From positions 652,671 through 716,670 of the forward strand of contig WTPW01000083.1 in assembly GCA_009809945.1 (NCBI GenBank): a DNA stretch of 64,000 nucleotides, given 5' to 3'. Made by a program: the position numbers and the translations under genes. The notes below the pieces were generated by a model. It saw only the letters and a list, made by a program, of their open reading frames with translations. It did not search any database and was not told the origin of the DNA. The stretch's first letter is position 1. Every line of letters starts with the position of its first letter. Positions 36,230 through 47,446 of the stretch are shown one piece after another. Source of the stretch: Gigaspora margarita. Taxonomy: Eukaryota > Glomeromycota > Glomeromycetes > Diversisporales > Gigasporaceae.

Positions 36230-36362
36230 CATATGCTTAAAATCTGCTGGCCCTTTCGCTCACTAGAAAAGTGTGCAAGCACATGATCTGCTGCGAAGCG
36301 GCAGATCATGTGCTTATACACTTTTCTAGTGATTAAAAAGGCCAGCAGATTTTAAGCATATA
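36230..36362. repeat. Near-perfect hairpin, arms about 62 bp
   Basis: ATATGCTTAAAATCTGCTGGCC and the following CACTAGAAAAGTGT..GCACATGATCTGC pair with GCAGATCATGTGC..ACACTTTTCTAGTG and GGCCAGCAGATTTTAAGCAT. The loop is only a few bases (GCGAAGC). A smaller hairpin, GTTATTGCATGC / GCATGCAATAAC, lies just downstream (about 36451-36477). Confidence 0.85.
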
Positions 36363-37493
36363 ATACTTTATGTATTTTATGTTCTCTTCCTAATTGTTCG
36401 GTGACCCCGGGATCACTGATCAATCAGAATCGTCCATAAAATACTACAGTTATTGCATGCGAAGCATGCAATAACTATTTATTATCTAATGCCTTTCATT
36501 AAGTTCATTTATTCTACTAATTTAGTAATAAATTTAGAGCAAGGAGTTTTTACATCTTTATTCACATTTAAATTAGCGTGTTTAAAATAAGATATTCAGA
36601 TTCATAGATATTTATCGACATATTAGTGACAATACTTATTATTCAAGAATTATATATTAATTACTTAAAAATTTATTAAATAAAATTATATAACTTAATT
36701 TAAAATTGTGCATATTTATTAAAATAAAAAATGAAAATTTATTTAAGAAACTCTACTTTAATTGTAAATATTTGAACACGATTAATAAATTGAATCTTAC
36801 TCTAAATGCTTTATAAACCTAAAGAACTTACTCCAAATGCTTCATAAACTTGATTAGCTTACTTCAACTACTTTATAAACTAAATAGCATATCATAAACT
36901 TGAATAGCTTATTTTGAATACCCCAATTAATAAATATTTGCATATTAATTTCAACTATATATTCATCCTAACAATTATGCTGTTCGTCTTAACTATCATA
37001 TGCTATGTTTGTTCCAAATACAAACATACTATATTTGTTTGTACAATTATGCTATGTTGGTTCTTATACTACNTTNATTTCTTGCAGAAACGGGTTCTTC
37101 TCTGACTGTCTTTGGGAATCCAACACTATATATCTGATATAAAAAATCGTTAAAATATCACAGATTAGCAAGATTAAGTTTCTATACTTTAAAACAACTA
37201 CTTGAATTTTGACTCTCATTTACTTTTTTGATGAGAGCTGATTAGCATGGATTACCATGGATTATTTAAACTAAGTGTCTTAAACATATATGAAGGTCAA
37301 TTTGCAGTTAATTATAAAAAAAATTTTTTTGTCAATGACGACTTTAAGCAACTTGTGGCTTGTAAAAGCCAATCAAATTCAAGAATTCATCTGTAGATCA
37401 TTCTAGAATGCGGCTTCCTAATTTGACTGTATTGTTTACTGGTTTACATTTTTTTAACCAATCAAATCAAATGTCCACTATGCTTATACTGCT

Positions 37494-38405
37494 ATTATAG
37501 TGGTGATCGACTATTTTAGTAAAAGAGTAAACTTTATTCTTACTCGAACAACTGTTACGGCACCAGAAGTAGCAAAATTATACTTCCATGAAGTATTTAA
37601 AAATCATGAGATATCACATAGAATTGTATCTGTTCAAGACCTGAAGTTCGTTAGAAGATTTTGAAAGAAATTATTTAGATTACTGGGAACAAAGCTATGT
37701 ATATCGACAGCTGCACATACACAAATAGATGGGCAAACAGAATATACAAACAGAATATTGGAAAATATGCTACGGTGTATATTAAATTTAAACAAAACAA
37801 TTGGGACCAGTTGTTGCCGGCTATAGGATTTGTATACAATAATCCAATAGTCGTTAACAGGCTTTATACCATTCCAATTGGATTAAAATTACTCCTAGCA
37901 CTATAGTAGCAAAGGTATTAAATAGGACAAAGGTGAAAGCAGCATATGACTTCTATGAGCATTGAATAGTAACAATAAATATAGCAAGGAATATATTAGT
38001 AGCAGCACAGAAAAGACATACAAAATATTACAATAACGCTATAGAGATATTGAATTGCAAAAAGGTAAGCAAGTGATGCTTTCAACACAATACTTCACCC
38101 CAATAGTAGATGCAAAGTGGACCTTTAAGAAATTAATGACAAAATTTGTTGGACCATATACAATTAAGAAGAAGTTATCATTAACAGCATACAAACTAAC
38201 CCTACTTCACACATGAAAATACATTTAGTATTCCACATCTTATTACTAAAGCTATATATACCTAATAAGTTTGAAGAAAGGAAGGAGATATCACCACTTC
38301 CAGAATTTTTAATGGCTCAAGTTCGGACCCAGAATTTGAAGTTGAAGAAATTCTGGATAAACAGATGTACTATCAGAAGCTCTAGTATTTGATTAAGTAA
38401 AAAGG
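37494..38405 (+). pseudogene. Gypsy integrase core and chromodomain
   Basis: Resumes after the MULE-type insertion with VVIDYFSKRVNFILTRTTV and [37 protein letters not shown] (about 37700-37760) is the H-x-Q-x-D-G-Q-T-E integrase signature. [16 protein letters not shown] follows in another frame. The C-terminal DPEFEVEEILDKQMYYQKL (about 38329-38385), then YLIK, is chromodomain-like with an internal stop. Decayed by stops and indels. Confidence 0.88.
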
Positions 38406-38535
38406 TTAGTATCTTTATGAAGCAATATAGAAGCTATTGTTGATCCCATAGAGTTGGGGAAAAGGTATGAAGTAAAAAATAAAGGTACAGGTAGGTCTAG
38501 TTTAAAAAGGAAAAAGTGTAACAAATCAAGTTGCA

Positions 38536-38664
38536 CTATGGTTAGAGTTGTTAATAGAGTACTCCAAACTATAATAAAACATATAAAGCACTCCAGTTTC
38601 AAACTGGAGTAGTTTATATATTTTATTATAGTTTGGAGTACTTCATTAACAACCCTAACTATGG
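38536..38664. mobile_element. Hairpin MITE after the chromodomain
   Basis: The left arm TTAGAGTTGTTAATAGAGTA..CTCCAAACTATAATAAAA..CACTCCAG pairs with the right arm CTGGAGTAG..TTTTATTATAGTTTGGAG..TTCATTAACAACCCTAA. The loop is only about 7 bases (TTTCAAA). ACTATGG flanks both sides, partly overlapping the ends. Confidence 0.8.
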
Positions 38665-38729
38665 TGAACAATTTGGCATACCAATAGAACATTGGATCTA
38701 CAAAGAAGAATGACAATCAATAGTAATCA

Positions 38730-39020
38730 AAGTAGTAATTACGAATTAGTATGTACCTTGCATATATATTACGATTATTGATCGTAATTGAATATCAATA
38801 TATAAATAATGATGCAATAAGATTGTGCAGGGTATCATAAAAGAATTAGTTGCATATCATATAATAAATATAGTCATAATTATATAGTTAAGTAAGGTAA
38901 ATGTACTTATATATAAATAGCAAAACAATTATTTAATAAAGAGACTACTTTTTCTCATTACTAGCTAAAAAGAAATCTCTACTGGTTACAATTCTAGTAT
39001 ATATTTCTTTAATTTTCTTA
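38730..39020 (+). repeat. Candidate 3' LTR of the gypsy element
   Basis: Downstream of the chromodomain, a TATATATAAATAGCAAAAC box (about 38910) is followed by AATAAAGAGACTACTTTTTC, resembling an LTR promoter and polyadenylation region. No partner LTR exists in the window, so boundaries cannot be set. Low confidence. Confidence 0.3.
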
Positions 39021-39450
39021 ATTATTAGATCAATATGAGTAAAATTGGTAAAATTTTTATCAAAATATAATTTTGCTTATCTTTATTTAAAAATTAAAAA
39101 AAATTAAAGAATATATGCTAAAATAATATATTTTTTGTACTGAATAAGTTTATTTAGGGCCCAGATTTTATAATTCATTAGTAAAAGCTTGCATGATACA
39201 GAATTTTCTATATTTTTATTAATAAAAATACAAATATTTAATAATGAATTATAAATTTGGTCTCTAAGTAAACTTGTATAGTACCAAAAAATACATTATT
39301 TCAGTAAATATTCTTTTAATTTTCTTGATTTTTCATATTTTTAATATGAGTAAAAATTAGTAAATTTTCATCTTTTTCTAATTCTAATAGTAGTAAAATC
39401 ATTATAATTAGTTAGATAGATTACAAGATATAGGTATGTTTTGATTGTTT
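39021..39450. other. AT-rich intergenic stretch
   Basis: No gene recognised. Weakly inverted segments (TTTACTGAATAAG.. against ..TCTAAGTAAACTTGTATAGT) suggest an old palindrome around 39000-39390. Confidence 0.4.
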
Positions 39451-39459
39451 ACTATAGGG

Positions 39460-39729
39460 CAGTGTTGTACGTTTTGGCTGTCCACAGCCTTTTTTGGCTT
39501 GTCCATGTTCAAAATTGTCCAAACGTCCAAGATTGTCCAAAGCTTGTCCAGGCTTTAATAATTAATAAATCTATCTAAAAAATTTATAACTATATATTTT
39601 TTTAGGTGCTGAACACATTCTAGTTAAAATTAAAATAGGTTATCTTAATAAAATTTTAAGTAATTTTACTTTATTTAATTGTCCAAAATTGTCCAAATTA
39701 TTGTCCAAAGCTGTCCTGTGACAACACTG
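39460..39729 (+). mobile_element. hAT-type MITE, CAGTGTTGT family, copy 2 (270 bp)
   Basis: Ends CAGTGTTGTACG and CTGTGACAACACTG, with a perfect 8-bp duplication CTATAGGG (39452-39459, 39730-39737). TTGTCCA words are abundant. It matches the copy at 16947-17214 in inverted orientation. Confidence 0.92.
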
Positions 39730-40018
39730 CTATAGGGGGTTTTTTTAAGAGTGGAACTATATAGAATTCTATTTCTATATAAAGCAATTAGTAAATCTCT
39801 GCTAATTTTTATTATAAAATTTAGGATTAATATATGCATTGCACCCACAATATTATTAATCATCACCTGTTATAAGATGATAAGTCAATTGATCTATTAA
39901 TATGTATAACCTCAACTTTTAATATATATATATAGAATTGCCACTAAATTATATTCTACTCAAATCGAATTCCAACTATAATAAATCATCTTGATCTTCC
40001 TTGCGAAACTAAATCTCA

Positions 40019-40350
40019 TTTATAAATTTATTTAAAGCCACTAAGAATGTCATAACTGCGCATTATCATGCGACATAAATTTAACATCGCCGCTAATAAT
40101 TTGCATCATCATATGATGCATAATTATGATCATATACCAAACAATCATGGATCATATATTAGGCAGATCGAATTTTTTATTGCTTTGATTTATAAATTAT
40201 TAAAGCCACTAAGAATGTCATAACTGTGCATCATCATGCAACATAAAATTAACATCGCCGCTGATAATTTGCATCAACATGCGATGCATATTTCTAATCG
40301 CATACCAAACAATCATGGACTATATATAAAGCAGATTGACTTTTTTATTA
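40019..40350. repeat. Tandem duplication of about 168 bp upstream of the MULE gene
   Basis: AAAGCCACTAAGAATGTCAT, AACATCGCCGCTRATAATTT, GCATCAWCATRYGATGCAT and CATACCAAACAATCATGGA occur twice, at about 40033-40160 and 40201-40330. This may be a duplicated leader or promoter of the transposase gene. Confidence 0.85.
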
Positions 40351-40379
40351 ATTTCAAAAATTTATTACTTTCACAAGTC

Positions 40380-40600
40380 AACCATTTTGTAACTTATTGC
40401 TTTGCAACATATCGCATTTACAATTCATCATCACTGCTTTCAACTAATCGCTTTTACAACTCACCGCTTTTGTAACTTATCACTTTGCAACTCATCATTT
40501 TTACAACTTATTATTTCACAACTCATTGCTTTTACAACTCATCGCTTTCGCAACTCATTGCTTTCACGCTTTTGCAACCTATTGCTTTCACAATACATTT
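40380..40600. repeat. Minisatellite of about 17 bp, CAACTCATYGCTTTY
   Basis: About ten degenerate copies of CAACTCATCGCTTTCG-like units lie between the duplicated leader and the transposase coding remnant. Open frames over it come from the repeat. Confidence 0.8.
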
Positions 40601-40617
40601 TAACTTATCTAATAACA

Positions 40618-43400
40618 TAAAATCATACGAAAACGTTAAAAGCATTTCAAACTATGATTTAGAATTAGCTGAAATTAAAAAATATATATCCTTTGATAAT
40701 AGTGCTGAATGTTCTGCTCAAGCATCACCCATGAATTATAGTAAAGAAATTGAAAGTGAGGCACCAGCTGAACGATTAAATACTGATTCTGAGAATATGT
40801 AGATACTGAAGTGGTGGTAACATCAGAGGATATATCCAGAAATACTGAATTCGACTCTTGGGTAGATGTTGAGAGTTTTTTTGAAGATTATAGAAAACGA
40901 AATGGATTTATAATAGTTAAATACCGTGTGGAGAAAAATAAGGCTGGATTTGTTCACAAGCGAACTTTAAATTGCAAATTTGAAGGAAAGTACAAACCTA
41001 GTAAAAGTCAAATTAGTGTTCAAAACAGTAAACAAAGAAATACAAAAACAAAAAGGTCAATTGTCCATGGCACATAAAGCTTTTATATGGTAAAGGCAGA
41101 ACACGTATATCTATTACTATGTTTGTCAATGAGCATAATTATAAGATTAATCTTGATATACATGAATTTGGGCTTAAATACCATTCTCTTATCAAAGATG
41201 CCCTGAAAGAAGTGGAACTAATGATGAAATATGGAAACTTATCTATTACTGCACAAAGAAATTTGTTAAAAGGGCATTTTCCTGTATTATATTTCCAAGA
41301 TAGCGATCTTAATAATGCTATCCAAAAATACAAAAAAATAGAAAAAAGACATGGAACAAATGATACATCAGACCTTCTCAATTTTTTACTAGCAAATAAA
41401 ATGAATGATCCTAGATGGTCTGTAGAATTCAAATTGGATGAAGATAATTGATTAATTCAATTGTTCTGGATATCACTTGAGCAATATGACTTGTGGTTAA
41501 AATACTATGATATAGTTATTAGTGATAACACAGCCAAAACGAATATGTATCAAATGCCTTTAGAGTTAATTGTGGTTATTAATAACAATAAAAGAACGTG
41601 TCTTGTTGGCCAGGTTTTAATAATTAATGAGACTATTGATTCTTATATGTGGGTTCTAACTTGCATAAAAAATGCGATACAAGTGGATCCTTTAGTAATT
41701 TTTACTGATACTGATCTGGCTCAAGATGCTGCAATTTATGTTACTTTTCCTGAGACATATGCTGCACACTGCATCTTTCATATCGGGCAAAATTTGCCTA
41801 AAAATCTCAAGTCTAAAATTGGCGCCAAATGGGACGACTTTATGAAAACCTTTTATCAATATTGTAACAGTCTTTGTGAGCCACTTTTTCAAAAGCATTG
41901 GGATGATATGCTTGACAAGTTTCCAATGGCAAAGGACTATCTATTGCACGTCTTACAACCATGTAGTCAGTCTTGAGACCATGCTTATCTTTCTAAAATA
42001 TTTACAGCTGGAATAGAAAGTACAGCCAGAGTTAAATCTTATAATTCTGTTATTAAAAGAGAAATAAAATCGAATTGCACATTATGTGAACTTGCAGATC
42101 ATTTTGATTAGTGTTTAAAAACAGAATTATAGTGGAATAGGTTTTATAATTATAAGGAATCAACAATGTATGCCATGATACCTGCTGCCAGTCATGACCT
42201 TTTTCCTATAGTAACTGAAAATATTGAAAAATTTCTTACAGAACTGGTTAGTAATATAGTTAAGGCAGAAATATCACAACGCTTGTTCCTTACAGCAAAT
42301 AGGATTGAGCCAATGTCTGGCAAACTTAATTCTGAACAGGAAATTGAAGAAGAAGTTTTGCGTAGGTTTTTAGAAGATAATTATGATGTGCATCAAATTA
42401 CACTTTGGGCTATAATAGATGAAGTCGGAGATGAAAACATAAAGAAAATCTGAAAAATTTCAGATATTCGCAGTGAAAAAAGCATTACATACATTATATA
42501 GTCGTTTTAAGTTCAATATCTTTTCTATGTTCATGCCTTATGATAATCTCACGAGGAATTGTTTGCTGATACTACTTTTGAATAATGGTGCATTCTAAAG
42601 TTGCAGCTTTTCATATAACAATGATTCTTCCACGATGGTATAAAGACTCCTATCAGGAAAAACAAATGTATGAAAATGAGAAAATTGTATTCGATCATGG
42701 TAAAGGCTCTTTAGATAAAGGTTATGATAAAATAAATTTTCCTATTCAAAGATTGCATACTGTTCTGGCTGTGGACCCTACTACAAAAAAAGCTATACAA
42801 AAAAGAAATCATTATGTTAAAATTTGGGGGTTAGCTCATGAAGCAACATTATTAGCAGTAAACATTGAAGATGATGAAATAGTTAACCTTCTTCAAAACT
42901 ATATTGCAAGAAAAAAAGGTAAAAGAGATTCATCCAATAGTGATACATAGAGTAAGAAAATGGGAAAAAGACCTTCATATCCAGTTAATGAACTAGTTGT
43001 TTCTGCTTTACAAGAAGTTCACGAAGACGAAAATCAAATAACTTTAGAAGATAATCAAATAACGTCAGAAGATGAAAGTAAAGATAATAGTTATACTGAT
43101 AATAAAGCACCTGATAACAAAGCACCTGATAACAAAGCACCTGATAACAAAGCACCTGATAACAAAGCATTTGATAATAACAAAAGAATTCAAGTTCTAG
43201 AGAATGTTCAAAATCCTCCTCTCATTATTGGGCGAGGACGACCATCTAAATATCATTACTTGAGTAGTATAGAAAAAGAAAAAGGTCAAAAAAGGACTTC
43301 TTCTAAGAAATTATATAAATGTAGTCAATGCGATAAAGTAGGTCATAATGTGGCTTATCACAAACTAAAAGGAAGAGAGAGGGGAAAGAACCATACATAA
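40618..43400 (+). pseudogene. FAR1-type MULE transposase, dead
   Basis: The order is an acidic N-terminus, then a FAR1-like DNA-binding domain (DSWVDVESFFEDYRKRNGF, KRTLNCKFEGKYK; its CPWH part follows after a 1-base deletion near 41058), then VNEHNYKI. Next comes the MULE core (ISDNTAKTNMY, VIFTDTDLAQDA, AHCIFHIGQNLP), a SWIM-like zinc domain, and a C-terminal GRGRPSKY plus CCHH knuckle (CSQCDKVGHNVAYHK). Five (APDNK)-type repeats lie at 43098-43180. In-frame stops occur at 41449, 41974, 42112, 42451 and 42567, with frameshifts near 40795 and 41058. The third catalytic residue is Lys (AAA at 42034) where Glu is expected, and a SWIM histidine is Tyr (42570). No TIRs were found around it. Confidence 0.9.
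43098..43180 (+). repeat. 15-bp coding repeat, about five copies
   Basis: GATAACAAAGCACCT repeats in frame, giving a D-N-K-A-P tract inside the MULE transposase C-terminal linker. The first and last copies are diverged. A typical replication-slippage repeat. Confidence 0.9.
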
Positions 43401-44384
43401 GTATGAATTGCAGGTGTAGTAATGTATACTAGTTTATGCAGTAAATGTTATGATAGTTATTACTATTAATGTAGCTATTATCATATGTACGTATTGGAAA
43501 TAAAATGGTAGTATAGTACATGTATAAGTGTGAAAATTAGATTATTTAGCCGCTATATTTCTGAGGTTGGATTTCAAACAAATCTTTAATCAAGTATAAC
43601 ATAGTAATAAAATTTGTAGAGTAAACTAGCATATAAATTTGAGTATAGAGCCAGTTTTATTGTTTTTATGCCAATGTGAATTAAATTTTTACACTACTTT
43701 TTAGGAAGTTAATTAATGTAAGAAGAGCATAGTTATAAATTTTCAGATCATGCTTTACTAAATTTTGACAAATAATTAAAACAAAAAGAAATAACATATA
43801 AAACATAAAAATGGGTTTGAATTCAAAATAAAGTGCTTAATTTAGTGGATGCGATTTTAACATATCGCTCCCCAAATGCGAGAAATAATAATTTCATAGG
43901 GCGCGATACCTAATTAAATCCTAAAATTTATACTCTTCAACTGCAAACTACTTCTTAATACAAATTAGCTTAGTTGTTAAAAATTTTCAGAAATTTTTTT
44001 TATTAATATATAAAAATCTAGAATTATAATTAAAATCACCTATCACTTAAACCATCAGCAGTTTGCAGACATATTTGGTTGCTAAAATGTTACAATATTT
44101 TTCTGATCTATTTTTATTAAAATTTAAAATATTTTTAAAAAAATTTTTATATATTAATATTTAAAAATAAGGATTATAAAATAGTAATATTTATTTTTAA
44201 ATTATAAGAAAAAAAAATAAAGTTGTCTATATAGTAAAACTTTTAAAAATCAATTTTTTTAAAAAAAATACAAAATTTTATCTTTATTCATTGACAAACT
44301 TTTTAAAATTCTAAGCATAAGTCCTATATAATTTTGATACAAATTGTAGAATTTTGGTTTAAAAAATGGATTTTGATAAATTTA
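43401..44384. other. AT-rich stretch with short GC words
   Basis: No gene recognised. GATGCGATTTTAACATATCG and ATAGGGCGCGATACC near 43848-43910 stand out by composition. ATCACCTATCACTTAAACCA (44034) is roughly inverted at 45020-45050, suggesting an old outer palindrome around the next element. Confidence 0.4.
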
Positions 44385-44685
44385 GCAGGTTGCGATATCA
44401 CAGGTTAATATTTAAAAAAAATCAAAATGATTATTAGTTAGGGTTAGGGTCTGAACTAGTATTAATATTAAGTTAAAGGGTGCATATATATATGCAAAAT
44501 TAAGTGCTAAAAACTTTTAATTAGAAGCCCAAGACTAGTTTACATAATGAAATTTCAAGTTATTTAAAAATTTTGAATTTTTTTGTAAATTTTCTAATTT
44601 TTTGTTCGTTTTGTTAAACAAGATCCTGTGATCTAATTGGCCAATCCTATTAACCTGTAATATAGCAACCTGCGATATTTAACAA
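44385..44685. mobile_element. TIR element GCAGGTTGCGATATCACAGG (about 300 bp)
   Basis: GCAGGTTGCGATATCACAGG then TTAATA on the left is inverted as TATTAACCTGTAATATAGCAACCTGC on the right. The interior has a short GTTAGGGTTAGGG run (44438-44451). Non-coding MITE type; target duplication not resolved. Confidence 0.7.
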
Positions 44686-45124
44686 CCTCCTAAAAAATAA
44701 CTTTAATTATTGAAATTTTTATAATTTTATAAATAAAATTTTAACTTTTTATAATAGCAAAAATTTTTTTTATAGACAGAAACATATAAAAATTTAAAAA
44801 TTAATAAAAAATATTCTGAAAATTTTATAATAAAATTTTAGAATTGGAATATTTTAAAATAAATATCTTTAATACTATTAAAGTTAAATTAAAAATTTTA
44901 CTTAATAATAATTAAAATATATCAAAATTTTATTTTAGCTTAGAAATAGGGGACATATGCTTAATAAAATTTTATTGTAAAAAATATGAAAAAAATACAT
45001 TCTAGTAGGCATATTTGGCTGCTGGACGGTTTAAGAGATAGTGATGATTACCATATTATACAGCCAGATCAGAAGATCTTGTATAAAGCAAAAACTATTT
45101 ATATTGTATTTGTTTTTACTCTTT
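44686..45124. other. AT-rich stretch
   Basis: No gene recognised. The 65-codon frame at 44986-45180 enters the repeat that follows and is not supported. Confidence 0.4.
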
Positions 45125-45900
45125 TCTTTTCGTACTATAGTATATCGCAATTAATAAGTTATTGTTTGTATCATCGCTTATAGTATATTGGTTCCTTCAT
45201 TATCATATTGTTGCTTATAGTGCTTGGATCCTTTATTACTTATCATTTTGATTCCATTGTTAACAGTTTCATCGCTAGTATAGTTTTTCAATTCCTTTTT
45301 ACTGGTATTGTTGCATATAGTACTTTAGTTTTTAAGCATGATATAATTTAGATTCTTATTTATGCAGCTAAGTATTCTTTTATTTTTTTTAATTTTTTTG
45401 TCTTTAGCATTCTTGCAGAACTAACAAGCCTTCTTTTGCTTAGTAGTACCGCTATTACTAAGTTATTGTTTGTGTTGTCACTTATAGCATATCAGTTCTT
45501 TCGTTATTGTGTTATTACTTATAGTCCTCTGATCCTTCATTATTTACAGTATTTTGATTACAGTTTTGTTGCTAGTATTGTTGTATATAGTTTTCTAATT
45601 TCTTTTACTAGTGCAGTTGGCCCTCTCAGAACTGGTATGCATGTGAATGGGTTTAGTATCAGAAATGGCAGGTTATCAGTTATTACTTATGGAATAGATG
45701 TTTGGTGGATTGATTTTTAACTGATTTTGGCAGGTTATCAGTTTTGACAGGATCAGTTCTGAGAGGGCCGACTGAATTATTGCGTATAGTACCTTGGTTT
45801 TTAGTCATGTTATAATTTAGGTTCTCATTTGTGCAGCTAAGTATTCTTTCTTTTTTTTTGTTTTAGTATCTTGTAGTACTAACAGATCTTCTTTTGAATA
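45125..45900. repeat. Two-copy degenerate tandem repeat of about 320-470 bp
   Basis: The words TTATTGTTTGTRTYRTC, TTATAGTRYWTTGRTTC, TTTCATCGCTAGTATAGTTT, GCTAAGTATTCTTT and AACARRCCTTCTTTTG occur in the same order from 45155 to 45430 and from 45463 to 45893. The second copy is lengthened by a MITE at 45613-45774. No common reading frame. Confidence 0.65.
45613..45774. mobile_element. MITE with CAGTTGGCCCTCTCAGAACTG ends (162 bp)
   Basis: Inverted ends CAGTTGGCCCTCTCAGAACT and AGTTCTGAGAGGGCCGACTG with one mismatch, and internal GGCAGGTTATCAGTT repeats. It interrupts one copy of the flanking tandem repeat. CAG ends suggest a pogo-like element, but the TA duplication is not preserved. Confidence 0.75.
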
Positions 45901-46450
45901 GTGTGTTATTCGGGATAGGCTAGTGAAAATATGTTCATTGTTGGTGTCAAGTTTTTGTTGGTGTCATAATGGTATAATTCATTGTAATAATAGTTTGAAT
46001 TTTTATTAGATATTTTTTTTATTATGCTAATATGTTCTGTTATATTAATACTTTTAATTGTTTTCTTTGTTAGACAGATTTGAAGTCAACCTTGGGTTTT
46101 GCATATAGATAAGTATTTCTGTATTTATATTATGTTTTATATTTGACAGTACCAATATTAACTATTTTTTTTCTTTTAGATTATAGTATAATCTGAAATA
46201 GATTGTAGTTGTATCTTGCTTTTTTAATACTGTTGATAGACAACTTAGTTGTTGGTATCAAGTTTTTGGTACCATATTTAGCACTTTGTTTTGTTTTAGT
46301 GTGTACTGTTAAATTTGCTAGAATATTTTTATTGTTGTGCTAATATATTTATCATGATGCATTTGATGTCATTGTTGTGGTGCATTACATTATGTTTTAG
46401 TTGTCTTGATAGTGAGAAAAAATTAAGTTAGAGTTAGGGTTAGGATTAGA
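45901..46450. other. AT-rich stretch
   Basis: No gene. A TTAGGGTTAGG-like run lies at about 46430-46447, just beside the next element. Confidence 0.45.
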
Positions 46451-46458
46451 GTTAGAAG

Positions 46459-46743
46459 TAGGGTTCCGCAATTTGATTTGATCTTCAAATATTTGAATCA
46501 AATATTTGATCAAATTCAAATTCAAATTTGACTATATTTGATTTGATCAAATTCAAATATGGCCAAATTTGATTTGATTTGACAAATATTTGATTTGATT
46601 TGAAAATTACTATTAAAAATTCAAATTCAAATCAAATTTAAATTCAAATATTTGAATCAAATCATATTCAAATCAGGTCAATTTGATTTGATCAAATTCG
46701 AATTGATCCAATATTTGATTTGATTTGAATTTAAGGAACCCTA
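46459..46743. mobile_element. hAT-type MITE made of AAATTTGATTTGAT repeats (285 bp)
   Basis: Ends TAGGGTTCC and GGAACCCTA, with 8-bp flanks GTTAGAAG (46451-46458) and GTTAAAAG (46744-46751). Nearly the whole interior is TTTGATTTGATCAAATTC-type words in both orientations, able to pair extensively. Confidence 0.88.
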
Positions 46744-47438
46744 GTTAAAAGTGTGTTTAGGGTTAGGTTTTTAGGTAAAAATAGCAAAGCAGAGGCAATA
46801 GCCGAAGTAAGCTACTGCAGTGTATATTAAGTGTATGTGCAATATATATAATGAATATGTGCTTTAGTTCTTTTATTAATAATTATGTAGTAATAAATAT
46901 GTAAAATTTTAGTAATTATTATATAATATATTCAGTATTGGCATTTGGACTATGTCCAATAAAAATTTTATTTAGACATGGACAAATATAAATATGGACT
47001 AATCCAAATTGTGTCCATGTCCATATTTTTTCTTTATTGAAATTTTCAGAATATTCTGGACTTTCACCAAATTTTAGCCTCAATTTTGTTTTATATTCAG
47101 AATATTTCGGAACTTGCAGAAATTTAAAAATTTATCTGCAGATTCTGTACTTGCATATCAAGTTTTACTTGCAAAAATTTAAAATTTGTTGCAGTCCGCA
47201 ACTTTTGCAACCCAATTTCAGACACTGCCTATAAGCCCAAGCTATGACAGACTTAAAGAATTAGTATCAAATAAATACTTAAATACAATAAGTAAAACAG
47301 AACTAAACCAATATACTTATTCTCCAATTTTATTATAGCACATTTTTCTAAATCTTGAAACCTAAACCAAGTTTTTTTACATCTCTTTTTGCATACTAGT
47401 TCAAAGTTGATAGTATTCTAGTTAGTTATTTAAGAAGT
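46744..47438. other. AT-rich stretch with GGACAT words
   Basis: No gene. TTGGACTATGTCC..GGACAT words at 46940-47025 resemble subterminal parts of the TGGACA-rich hAT elements. The open frame at 47037-47234 is not supported. Confidence 0.4.
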
Positions 47439-47446
47439 AGCACTAG

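Larger units (their letters stand above)
34291..37484. mobile_element. MULE-type non-autonomous element (3.2 kb)
   Basis: The terminal repeats are AGCATGGCGGACATTTGATT (left) and, complemented, AGCATAGTGGACATTTGATT (right), each extended by TGATTGG. TATACTGCT is duplicated at 34282-34290 and 37485-37493. A 9-bp duplication is typical of Mutator-like elements. The inside carries a 47-bp minisatellite (35090-35600), a long hairpin (36230-36362) and short TTTATAAAC-type repeats (36800-36910). No transposase was recognised, so movement would have needed another copy's enzyme. Confidence 0.88.
28312..38405 (+). pseudogene. Ty3/gypsy chromovirus gag-pol, decayed and split by three insertions
   Basis: Domains appear in canonical order: Gag zinc knuckle, aspartic protease, reverse transcriptase, RNase H, integrase and a chromodomain. 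Host sequence is interrupted at 28907-30302, 31435-33179 and 34291-37484, each time with a matching target duplication and with the coding text resuming correctly after it. Many stops and frameshifts remain after removing the insertions, so the element is dead. No 5' LTR was found. A candidate 3' LTR lies at 38730-39020. A C-terminal chromodomain places it in the chromovirus branch. Confidence 0.9.

Noticed and set aside
45436..45720. 94-codon open frame
   Set aside because: It runs through a degenerate tandem repeat and across a MITE end, so it cannot be a conserved protein.
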